Below are positions 16,027 through 24,700 of a stretch of 38,982 bases of DNA, in pieces. Source of the DNA: JBNKFQ01 sp050289385 (GTDB lineage: Bacteria > Pseudomonadota > Gammaproteobacteria > Pseudomonadales > Porticoccaceae); contig JBNKFQ010000180.1 of assembly GCA_050289385.1 (NCBI GenBank), positions 1-38,982 on the forward strand. Direction: 5' to 3'. Positions within the stretch are counted from its first letter, which is position 1, and the number at the start of each line of letters is the position of its first letter. The notes beneath the pieces were generated by a model. It worked only from the letters and a program-made list of their open reading frames with translations. It did no database searches and was not told the DNA's origin. Position numbers and translations under genes: made by a program.

Positions 16027-17927
16027 CTTTTCTTCTCTTTTCTTTGGCCGTGATTTTCCATTTTTCGTTGTTCTGCCTGATAGCGGAATTTTTTGCGTAA
16101 AAACAGGCCGGGATCTTCGGGTACTTTTTTCAACCATTGTTCCATGGCGCGTTTGGCTTCGTCTTTTTCCTCTTCGCTGGCCTGAGCTGCCGCTTGTCGC
16201 TGTTTCTCTGCTTCTTCAGATTCCTGGTCGCCAGGCTGCTGTTGTTGGGATTGCTGTTGCTCGTCTTCTTTTTGCTGTTGTGACGAGCTTTTCTCCTCTT
16301 TTTCGTCTTTCCCGGATTGAGACTGATCCTGTTGCCTCTGCTGCTCATCAGACTGTTCAGAATCTGACCGGGATTGATCTTGTTGCTGGTCTTTTGAATC
16401 TTCAGATTGTTGATCTTTCGATTTCTGATCTTGAGATTGTGAATCCTGATTTTTCTGGTCCGAATTTTTATCGTCAGAACTTTTATCGTCAGAGTTTTGG
16501 TCGTTCTGCTGGTTTTGTTGTTGTTTCTTCAAATCTTCCAGCAACTTTTTGTTGGCTGCCGCATCTTCATGGTTGGGATCTTTTTCCAGTACGGTATCGT
16601 AAGCTGCGATGGCTTCGTCTATTTTGCCGAGGTGGGCGAGGGCGTTGCCGCGGTTGTAGTAACCTGAGGCACTTTCGTCGTTGCTGTAAGCTTTCAGCGC
16701 CTCTTCGTAGTCTCCCTGGCGGTAGGCAGCGCTTCCCTTCCAGTTTTTATTTTTAAAAGCCTGTTGCGCCTCGGAAAAATTTTCTGCCTTAAACGCCTTG
16801 CTACCTTGTTGGTCTGGCGTCAACCACAGGTTTTTCCAGCTCCAGTCGTTGCTTGTGTCGGCAGCGTGGGCGGGTTCGGGAATGATGAGTGGTGCCAGCA
16901 ATAATGCGACAATAATGCCCCTGCGAAAGGTCGCCACAACCAGCGGCAACAGTAATAAAGCGAACCAGTAGCCCTGGTCGCTCCAACTGTCGAATGTGCG
17001 GTTGAGTTCTTTGGCTCTTTGCTCCAGTGGCGAACCAAAGGCTGCCTGAATATAACCCAGGTCCCGACTGTCGGCAGTCAAATCGCTGTAGTGGCCGCCA
17101 TTGCTGTGTGCCAGATCGATCAGGGATTCCCTGTCCAGTTTTGCGACAACGATGCCGCCATTGGCGTCCTTTTCAAATCCCCCTCTGGCACGGGGAATCG
17201 GTGCGCCATCGGATGTGCCGACCCCCAGGATCGACAATCGCACAGATTTGCCGCGCAGCGATCGACGTACCGTGTTCAGTGCATCGTGGGCAATACCGTC
17301 GGTAATAATCAGCAGGTCGCCACCGTTGTGGCCGCCGTCGGTGAGCAGTTTCAATGCCATTGTCAGCGCTTCTTCGATATTGCTGCCGGGCGACGACATT
17401 ACACCGGGTTCAAGTACCGGGACTTGCGAAATGATGGTGCCGGTGTCGTCTGTCAGTGGGCTGACCACGTGAGGCCAGCCACTATAGGCCACCAGTGCTG
17501 TAACACCCTCCTTGCGCGACTTGAGAATATCGCGCAACTTGTGGCGAGCGCGGGTGATGCGGTTGGGTTTGATATCTTCTGCCGACATAGAGGGAGACAG
17601 ATCCAGCAATATGACCAGCGCGCCCTGTTCCTTGTGCACCGGCTGGGGCAGTTCCTGCCACGAGGGCCCGGCCAGACCGAGACTGGCCAGCACGCCTGCC
17701 AATATCCACCAGCGATTGTGTCGCTGACGCTGGCCCGGTTCCTGATCGAGCAGAAAAGGCAGCCAGCGAGGGTCGATCACTTTTGCCCAGGTGCCTTGCG
17801 CCTGCTGGCGTCTTTTTAGCCACCAGAGCACGGCCAACAGGGCGGGTATGGCCAGCAGCCACCAGGGCCGCAAGAAATGGAATTGATCAAGGCCGGTCAG
17901 CCATTGAGTAAATTCACTGTCAGGCAA
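16020..17927 (-). CDS. batB: BatB/BatC fusion: VWA domain and TPR protein
   Basis: A 635-residue membrane protein combining BatB and BatC. Two N-terminal helices (about 18-36 and 73-86) precede a von Willebrand A domain with the metal site DLSPS at 109-113. A further membrane helix lies at about 325-355, followed by TPR repeats around 390-480 (YNRGNALAHLGKIDEAIAAY). A long Gln/Ser/Asp/Lys/Glu-rich, disordered region follows, then the conserved end MEQWLKKVPEDPGLFLRKKF. I choose TTG at 17927: GGGGAG sits six bases upstream and the batA stop overlaps. No ATG near the family N-terminus exists. The protein probably presents the VWA domain to the periplasm. Confidence 0.88.
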   Translation of the reverse strand: MPDSEFTQWLTGLDQFHFLRPWWLLAIPALLAVLWWLKRRQQAQGTWAKVIDPRWLPFLLDQEPGQRQRHNRWWILAGVLASLGLAGPSWQELPQPVHKEQGALVILLDLSPSMSAEDIKPNRITRARHKLRDILKSRKEGVTALVAYSGWPHVVSPLTDDTGTIISQVPVLEPGVMSSPGSNIEEALTMALKLLTDGGHNGGDLLIITDGIAHDALNTVRRSLRGKSVRLSILGVGTSDGAPIPRARGGFEKDANGGIVVAKLDRESLIDLAHSNGGHYSDLTADSRDLGYIQAAFGSPLEQRAKELNRTFDSWSDQGYWFALLLLPLVVATFRRGIIVALLLAPLIIPEPAHAADTSNDWSWKNLWLTPDQQGSKAFKAENFSEAQQAFKNKNWKGSAAYRQGDYEEALKAYSNDESASGYYNRGNALAHLGKIDEAIAAYDTVLEKDPNHEDAAANKKLLEDLKKQQQNQQNDQNSDDKSSDDKNSDQKNQDSQSQDQKSKDQQSEDSKDQQQDQSRSDSEQSDEQQRQQDQSQSGKDEKEEKSSSQQQKEDEQQQSQQQQPGDQESEEAEKQRQAAAQASEEEKDEAKRAMEQWLKKVPEDPGLFLRKKFRYQAEQRKMENHGQRKEKKRW

Positions 17928-18930
17928 ATTGCTCTCCCCTTGTATGCCGTTGTGCCAGCAACGCCAGCGCAGCAATTAAAGCCAGAGCCAGTGGCCAGTG
18001 GAACAGCGCTTTGCGCGGGCGCAATAATTCGGGGTCTTGTTCAATCGGTTCCAGCTGGTCCAGTTCCTGGTAGATATTATTTAACTCATTTACATCTCTG
18101 GCTCGAAAGTAGCGTCCCCCGGTTTTATCGGCGATCGCCTGCAGGGTTTCCTCGTCCAGGTCGGCAGAAGGGTTGACGCGGCGGGTGCCGAACAGACTGC
18201 GCTGCAACATGCTGTCGGCACCGATTCCGATGGTGTAAATCTTCACGCCAAATTCGGCGGCGGCATCGGCGGCTTGCATTGGGTCCAGGGTGCCAGCGGT
18301 GTTGGCGCCATCGGTAAGCAGTATCAAAATGCGATGGTTCTCGGGACGTTCCTGCAGGCGCTTGACCGCCATGCCAATGGCACTGCCAATGGCGGTAGCG
18401 CTGCCGGCAAATCCGATTCGGGCTTCGTGCAACAGGTTGTACAAGGTGTTGTGGTCAAAGGTCAGCGGTACTTGCAGGTAAGGCATGCTGCCGAACAATA
18501 TCAATCCCAGCCGGTCGCCGACGCGGCGTTCTACAAATTGCCCCAGCACCACTTGTACTGCGGTAATACGGTCGGTGAGGTCATTGCCCAGCGGCATGTC
18601 CAGTGTTTCCATGCTGCCGGATATATCTACCGCCAGCATCAGGTCGCGCCCGCTGGTGGGCAATTGCACAACTTCGCCAACCCATACCGGGCGGGCCGCA
18701 GCCAGCAAGCAACCCAGCCAGACCAGGGTGAGCAATAGCCACGAATACAAATTACCACGGTGGACCGCGCTGGTGTCTCGTTGCCCTGCCAGCAGCTGGT
18801 TGTACACCGGTATTTTCAGTGCCGGGCTGCTTTGCGGCAGTGCCCGTTTCAGCAGGCGATAAAGCCAGGGCAAGGGCAGCAGGCACAATATCCACCACCA
18901 CTCGAATCCGAACGAGGGACTGTCAAGCAT
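17920..18930 (-). CDS. batA: BatA-type VWA domain protein
   Basis: A 336-residue membrane protein with an N-terminal helix pair (about 11-27 and 62-80), a von Willebrand A domain with metal site DISGS at 102-106, and a C-terminal helix (ALFHWPLALALIAALALLAQ). This is the BatA (Aer-tolerance) layout. VWA domains of this type bind partner proteins through a Mg2+ ion and are activated by MoxR-family ATPases. The ATG at 18930 overlaps the upstream TGA (TGATG), and its own stop overlaps the batB start, so translation is coupled along the operon. The partner is unknown. Confidence 0.9.
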   Translation of the reverse strand: MLDSPSFGFEWWWILCLLPLPWLYRLLKRALPQSSPALKIPVYNQLLAGQRDTSAVHRGNLYSWLLLTLVWLGCLLAAARPVWVGEVVQLPTSGRDLMLAVDISGSMETLDMPLGNDLTDRITAVQVVLGQFVERRVGDRLGLILFGSMPYLQVPLTFDHNTLYNLLHEARIGFAGSATAIGSAIGMAVKRLQERPENHRILILLTDGANTAGTLDPMQAADAAAEFGVKIYTIGIGADSMLQRSLFGTRRVNPSADLDEETLQAIADKTGGRYFRARDVNELNNIYQELDQLEPIEQDPELLRPRKALFHWPLALALIAALALLAQRHTRGEQFA

Positions 18931-19529
18931 CAGACGGTTGCCTCTGTCGTATCTGCAGTGTGTGTTTTGATCCAGGTGATCGCGCAACGTTCCAGCTCAT
19001 TGCACTCCTCATCGGACAGGGGTTCCGGGTCAGGTGCATAAGCCAGTTGTTCCAGCCGTTGCGCCAGGTCATCGCCAAAGATCGGGTCGGTGGCGTGTTG
19101 GTCGAGCTTGTGCAGAAGTTGCCCGGCAGACTGTGAGGTGACGTCATCACCATAACCGACCGTCAGGGCACAACGGCGCAATATGCCCAGCACATCCTGG
19201 CTCAATGTATGACTGTCTTGTTCCAGGTCTTGGTCTTGTTGCATTACATGACTGTCTTTGTTTTGTTTTACATGACTGTCTTTGTTTTGTTTGTGCCTGT
19301 CCCGATACGTTTGAAAGCAGTGTTCAATGGCGTCTATCGCTTCGTTGCGATATTTACCCTGGCTGACGTGGTATTGAACCGTGTGTCGCACCTTGCGTGT
19401 CATAAAGAACAGCAATGCAAGCACTACCACCGCCAGTACCCACCAGCCCGGAGCCGGTGGCCACCAGGATATGGGGTCGGGCAGATGGATATCGCGCAGT
19501 TGGGCCAGTGGGTCGTTTGCAGAATTCAT
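18930..19529 (-). CDS. DUF4381 domain-containing membrane protein
   Basis: A 199-residue protein of the DUF4381 family regularly found between DUF58 and batA genes. LRDIHLPDPISWWPPAPGWW (residues 11-30) is the family signature and leads straight into one membrane helix (about 30-43). A cytoplasmic helical domain follows. Residues 80-95 are two identical copies of an octapeptide, KQNKDSHV, encoded by a perfect 24-bp tandem duplication, and a third DSH lies nearby. The function is unknown; it is probably a scaffold of the MoxR-VWA complex. Both ends overlap neighbours by 3-4 bp. Confidence 0.87.
   Translation of the reverse strand: MNSANDPLAQLRDIHLPDPISWWPPAPGWWVLAVVVLALLFFMTRKVRHTVQYHVSQGKYRNEAIDAIEHCFQTYRDRHKQNKDSHVKQNKDSHVMQQDQDLEQDSHTLSQDVLGILRRCALTVGYGDDVTSQSAGQLLHKLDQHATDPIFGDDLAQRLEQLAYAPDPEPLSDEECNELERCAITWIKTHTADTTEATV
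19245..19292. repeat. Perfect 2 x 24 bp tandem duplication in coding sequence
   Basis: Two identical 24-bp units (19245-19268 and 19269-19292) within the DUF4381 gene encode the octapeptide KQNKDSHV twice. A partial copy (ATGACTGTCTTG) lies upstream at about 19208-19219. The unit preserves the frame. Confidence 0.95.
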
Positions 19530-20506
19530 CGCCTGATCCTGCCCTTTCGCTTGCCGTAGCTGCTGTTCAATACCGCCGCTACAGAGTCGTCGGTGCTGAA
19601 CCTCAGCAGCCCGGCGCGCAGCTCGTTGCTCAGTCGCTGCAATTGGGTGGTGCGGGCATCAAACGCGTCAGCGCAGCGCTGCTGCAGTGACGCACTGCGT
19701 GTATTGAGCAGGTGCCGTTCGTTGCCAGCTATCACCGGATAGTAGCCAGGCGGCGGCAATTCCCGTTCAAGTTTGTCATGAATTTGGCACAGCGTAATAT
19801 CGCAGTGTCTGGTGAGTTCGTACAGGTGTTCCTCGCAGCGGTGGTCAATGTCATGGAAGTCACTGACCAGAAATACCGAAGCGCCGGGGTGGGCAATGCG
19901 CCGGGTTTCTTCGATCAGATTGGCCAGGCTGTAATTGTCTGCATTTGCCCAGGGCAGGTTCAGGCACAGGTCGTGCAAGGCATGGATAAGTTGTAACACG
20001 GTGTGATGGCTGCGCCGCGGCCGAATGTCTTGTTGCTGGCTGGCGGCAAATAACAGACCTCCCACCCGGTCGTTGGCGTTGATACCGGCCCACGCCAGTG
20101 CGGCGCTAACGCGGCAGGCGGTGGCAACCTTCAATTCACGGGAACCAAACAGCATGTGGCGCCGCAAGTCGGCTATGACAAAAACCGGGCGTTCGCGTTC
20201 TTCACGGAATACCTTGGTGTGAGGTGTGCGAGTGCGGGCAGTTACTCGCCAGTCGATGGCGCGCACGTCGTCACCGGGGTGATACAGGCGCACTTCTTCA
20301 AAATCCATGCCGCGGCCGCGAAAGTGCGATCGCTGCCCGCCGGCGACCTGACTGCGGGCGGTTTTGCGCGGGAAAAACACCAGGTCCTGCACGGCGTGGC
20401 GCAGCTGAACCAGTTCGCCAATATTGGCAACCGATTCCGCAAACCGGCGACAAAGATCGTCGTCCAGTGGCCGGCTGTCTGCGCTTTGGCGATAAGGTTT
20501 GGGCAT
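19526..20506 (-). CDS. DUF58 domain-containing protein
   Basis: A 326-residue DUF58 protein. The diagnostic segment is HPGDDVRAIDWRVTARTRTP at about 77-96, followed by EERERPVFVIADLR, a VWA-like core strand that carries a metal-site-like DLR instead of DxSxS. DUF58 proteins occur almost always next to moxR and VWA genes and are thought to act with the ATPase, but no enzymatic role is proven. There is no signal peptide or clear membrane helix. ATG at 20506. The TGA stop overlaps the next gene's ATG by 3 bp (ATGA). Confidence 0.92.
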   Translation of the reverse strand: MPKPYRQSADSRPLDDDLCRRFAESVANIGELVQLRHAVQDLVFFPRKTARSQVAGGQRSHFRGRGMDFEEVRLYHPGDDVRAIDWRVTARTRTPHTKVFREERERPVFVIADLRRHMLFGSRELKVATACRVSAALAWAGINANDRVGGLLFAASQQQDIRPRRSHHTVLQLIHALHDLCLNLPWANADNYSLANLIEETRRIAHPGASVFLVSDFHDIDHRCEEHLYELTRHCDITLCQIHDKLERELPPPGYYPVIAGNERHLLNTRSASLQQRCADAFDARTTQLQRLSNELRAGLLRFSTDDSVAAVLNSSYGKRKGRIRR

Positions 20507-20529
20507 CAGTTATACGGCCGCGTTCCGGG

Positions 20530-21504
20530 TCATGCCGAGGGCACGGCGGCGAGCAAATGGTCTGTGACCTGATCGGCGTTCATGCCGCTGGCTTCGGCTT
20601 CGAAACTCAATAACAAACGGTGGCGCAACACGTCGTGAATCACGGCTCGCACGTCATCGGGGCTGACATAGTCTCGACCCTGCAGCCACGCATGGGCGCG
20701 AGCGCAACTGTCCAGGGCGATAGTGGCGCGAGGGCTGGCACCGTAGTCGAGCCAGCCGGAAAGCTCGGCGCTGTATTTTTCTGGGGTACGGGTGGCGAGC
20801 ACCAGTTGCACCAGGTACTCTTCCACGGACTCTGCCATGTGCAATTCCGCTACCTGTTGCCGGGCCGTCATTATCGCTTGCTCGGAAACAGGGGCAGGCA
20901 GTTCGGCGGTTGTACCGCCGAGGGTTTCGTTACGAGCCAGGTGCAGAATTTGCCGTTCGGTTTCTGGGTCAGGATAGCCGACATTTACATGCATCAGAAA
21001 GCGGTCCATCTGAGCTTCGGGTAAAGGGTAGGTGCCTTCCTGTTCGATTGGGTTCTGGGTCGCCATCACCAAGAACAGTTTGGGCAACGGCCAAGTGTTG
21101 CGGCCAACGGTGATCTGGCGTTCGGCCATGGCTTCCAGCAAGGCAGACTGCACCTTGGCCGGTGCCCGGTTGATCTCGTCAGCCAATACCAGATTGTGAA
21201 AAATCGGCCCGGGCTGAAACTGAAAGCTGCTGTCTTCGTGGTGATAGATATCGCTGCCGGTGATGTCCGCGGGCAGCAGGTCGGGAGTGAACTGCACGCG
21301 GTGAAAGTCACCTTCGATACCGTCAGAAAGTGTCTTGATCGCCCGAGTCTTCGCCAAACCTGGTGCTCCCTCTACCAGCAAGTGGCCGTCGGCCAACAAG
21401 GCAATGAGCAATCGCTCGGTTAATTGAGATTGGCCGATCACTTGTGAATCCAGCCAGTTTTTGAGATTCAGTAACTGTTCTTGAGTATTTACTGCTTGTT
21501 CCAT
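20530..21504 (-). CDS. MoxR-family AAA+ ATPase
   Basis: A 324-residue AAA+ ATPase of the MoxR family, first gene of the operon. The Walker A is GAPGLAKT at 46-53, and the Walker B/sensor part is LVLADEINRAPAKVQSALLEAM in two parts around 105-126. ATQNPIEQEGTYPLPEAQMDRF gives sensor 1 and the arginine-finger region. The C-terminal lid includes SPRATIALDSCARAHA. MoxR ATPases work as chaperones that activate VWA-domain partners, here presumably BatA/BatB. A 24-bp gap separates it from the DUF58 gene. It is divergent from gdhB with 258 bp between; no clear promoter is seen in that gap. Confidence 0.95.
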   Translation of the reverse strand: MEQAVNTQEQLLNLKNWLDSQVIGQSQLTERLLIALLADGHLLVEGAPGLAKTRAIKTLSDGIEGDFHRVQFTPDLLPADITGSDIYHHEDSSFQFQPGPIFHNLVLADEINRAPAKVQSALLEAMAERQITVGRNTWPLPKLFLVMATQNPIEQEGTYPLPEAQMDRFLMHVNVGYPDPETERQILHLARNETLGGTTAELPAPVSEQAIMTARQQVAELHMAESVEEYLVQLVLATRTPEKYSAELSGWLDYGASPRATIALDSCARAHAWLQGRDYVSPDDVRAVIHDVLRHRLLLSFEAEASGMNADQVTDHLLAAVPSA

Positions 21505-21762
21505 AAAAAATTCGCTTGTTTTGCCGACTTATCGCTGTGCTGGTAGTGCTACATGAGGCGGAAGATTGTAAACTTCGCCCAGCTCACCTGCCAGTGCCAG
21601 AGTTTTGAGTACTTGAATTGGGACAACAGGCCTTACAGATTTCGTAACGCTGGCAAAGTTCCATTGGTTGTCTCAAGGGGTTTTGCCTGAGGGCCAAGGA
21701 TACCATGAATGCAGGGTGATTGAGCGGTTATCAAATCCTATTTGTCATTTGAAGGGGGGCAC

Positions 21763-24700
21763 GTGGACAACGGTCGCAGTCAGGAGCTTTTCCAGCAGAT
21801 CGAAAACAAGATTAATAATGACCACAGTGCAGAACAGGCGGGAGTTTTGATTCCCTTTGCACAAAAGGTGTTTGAGCTGCTGCCATCTGACGAGTACATC
21901 GATACCCCACTCAATGACCTGTGCGGCTTTATTGCCAACTTTTGGGAGTTTTTTCAGCACTATGATGCTTCCCGGGGGCCTGAAATTCGGGTTTTTAACC
22001 CGTCTCTTGAAGAAGATGGCTGGTTGTGTCCCCACACCGTTATCTATATCGCGCAAAAAGATATGCCCTTCCTTGTTGATTCTGCCCGTATCGAATTGAA
22101 CAATTGTGGTCTGAATATCTACACGAATAAAAGCACCATATTTCGTGTTGAACGATCAGCCGATCACACGCTGGTGCAACTAATTCGCGACAATCAGGGT
22201 GAATCTGCATCTGCCAGCAATGAAGCGTTGATGTTTTTTCAAGTGGACCTGCATTCGTCCGCGGAAGAGCTGGCCGAACTCAGGGACAGCCTCGCTGATG
22301 TGTTGGCAGACGTCAATGTGGTCGTTGAAGACTACCATCCCATGCTGGAACGGGTTGAACAGGTCATTGAACAAATTGCCCAGGTAAAGTCCGATGTCGC
22401 TGTTTCGGAACGGGACGAGACCCTGGCTTTTCTCAAATGGATTCACAGTGGCTACTATACGCTGCTGGGGTGTTCGGTATATGAGCTGTTGACCGAAGAC
22501 GGCGAGCAGGTGATGCGGGAGCGCGACGATCAGCGCCTGGGCCTGTTCCGATTGCGTGGCGGTGAGGCCTCGTCGGTGGCGATGGAAGAGCTCAACCCCG
22601 GCATCAAGGACTTTTACCAGCAAGACAAATTGCTCGGCTTTACCTATTCTTCTGTGCGGTCTCGCGTGCACCGGAATATTCACGCCGACTACATTATTGT
22701 CAAACGTTTGAACAGCAAAGGGCAGGCCATTGGTGAAGTGCGCTTCCTGGGCCTGTTTACGTCGCCGGTGTATACCCTGAGCCCATCAGCGATACCGATG
22801 TTGCGGGACAAGGTGAGGCGCGTTTTTGAACGCTCCGGCCTGCGCCCCGACAGTCACGACGGCAAGGCCTTGCGACAATTGCTGGAAGTGCATCCGCGCG
22901 ACGAACTGTTTCAGAGCACAGAGGAAGAACTCTACAGGACAATTATTGGTGTCTGGCAGCTGAACGAGCGTCGCAAGGTGCGTTTCTTTATGCGCACCGA
23001 TCCATACGAAAAATTTGTGCATTGCATAGTTTATATTCCGTGTGATGTATACAACACAGACGTGCGCCAGCGGGTTCAGCAAATGATGAGTGATGAACTG
23101 GGTGCGAAGGAAAGCGAGTACTGGGTTTATCTGTCCGATTCCATTCTGGCGCGAATCCAGTTTCTGTTTAGAATCGATAGCGATTTATACAAAAATCTCG
23201 ACGCCAGGGACCTGGAACAACGCATTGTGCAAATTACCCGCAACTGGAGCGACGAGTTCCACACCGCCGCTATTGAGCATTGGGGTGAGGATGACGGCGA
23301 AAGGTTGTTTCGCAAATACGGGCGCGGTTTCTCCATCAGCTACCAGGAGAGTTTTGACCCCAGGGCGGGGATAACAGATATCAATTTGCTGGAATCGCTA
23401 AAAGATGTGCATCAGATTGCCATGAGTTTTTACCAGCCACCTGCGGCTGGCAAGGACATCATGCGTTTCAAGGTGTTTCATCGCAATATGGCGCTCGAAC
23501 TCTCGGCGATGGTGCCAATGCTCGAAAATCTTGGCTTTCGTGTGTTGGGGGAGCACCCCTACCGAATTTGCTCTGCCGATGGTCAGGATGTTTACCTGTC
23601 TGATTTTGCCCTGAATTTTCGCCTGGATATTAATGTCGACGTACCCGCTGTTCGCAACAATTTTCAGGATGCGTTCAGAGCCGTCTGGACCGGGGAAGCG
23701 GACGACGATTCCTTTAACCGTCTGGTGGTTGGTGCGCGCCTGGACTGGCGATCGGTGGCAATGTTGCGTATGTACGCAAAATACATGAAGCAGCTGGGTT
23801 TTAATCTTAGCCAGGAATTTATTGCCGACACATTATCGAAACACCTGGACACTACTCGCAATCTGGTCGCGTTGTTCAAAAGCCATTTTGACCCGCGTTA
23901 TCAACAGGCTGGACGCGCCGGTCGGCTGACCGAAAAAATCACAACGGAACTGGACGCCATTGCCAATCTTAACGAAGACAAAGTGCTGCGCACTTGTCTG
24001 AATCTGATTAACGCGACAATGCGCACCAATTTCTTTCAGCCGGATGCCGACGGTAACTACAAGCCCTGGATTTCGGTAAAACTGGCGCTGAGGGAGGTGG
24101 CAGAAACGCCACGACCCAGGCCGCAGTATGAGATATTTGTGTACTCGCCGCGAGTGGAAGGTGTGCACCTGCGAGGCGGTAAAGTGGCACGCGGCGGTTT
24201 GCGCTGGTCGGATCGTATGGAAGATTACCGCACAGAAGTTTTGGGTTTGGTAAAAGCACAACAGGTAAAAAATGCGGTCATTGTGCCCACTGGTGCCAAG
24301 GGTGGTTTTGTCGCCAAGCAGTTACACAAAACCTCCGGTCGCGAAGCGTTTATGGCAGAGGGTATTGCTTGCTACAAAATGTTTATCCGCGGATTGCTTG
24401 ATGTGACAGACAATATTGTTGGCGGCGAGGTGGTGCCGCCTGAAGGCGTACTTCGCCGCGACGAAGACGACCCCTATCTGGTGGTTGCTGCCGATAAAGG
24501 CACGGCAACTTTTTCTGATATTGCCAACCAGATTTCCGACGAATACAACCATTGGCTGGGCGACGCCTTTGCGTCTGGTGGCAGTAACGGATACGACCAC
24601 AAGGGCATGGGTATTACTGCACGTGGCGCCTGGGTAGCTGTGCAAAGGCATTTCCGTGAGCAAGGACTGAATACGCAAGAGGATGAGTTCAGTGTTATCG

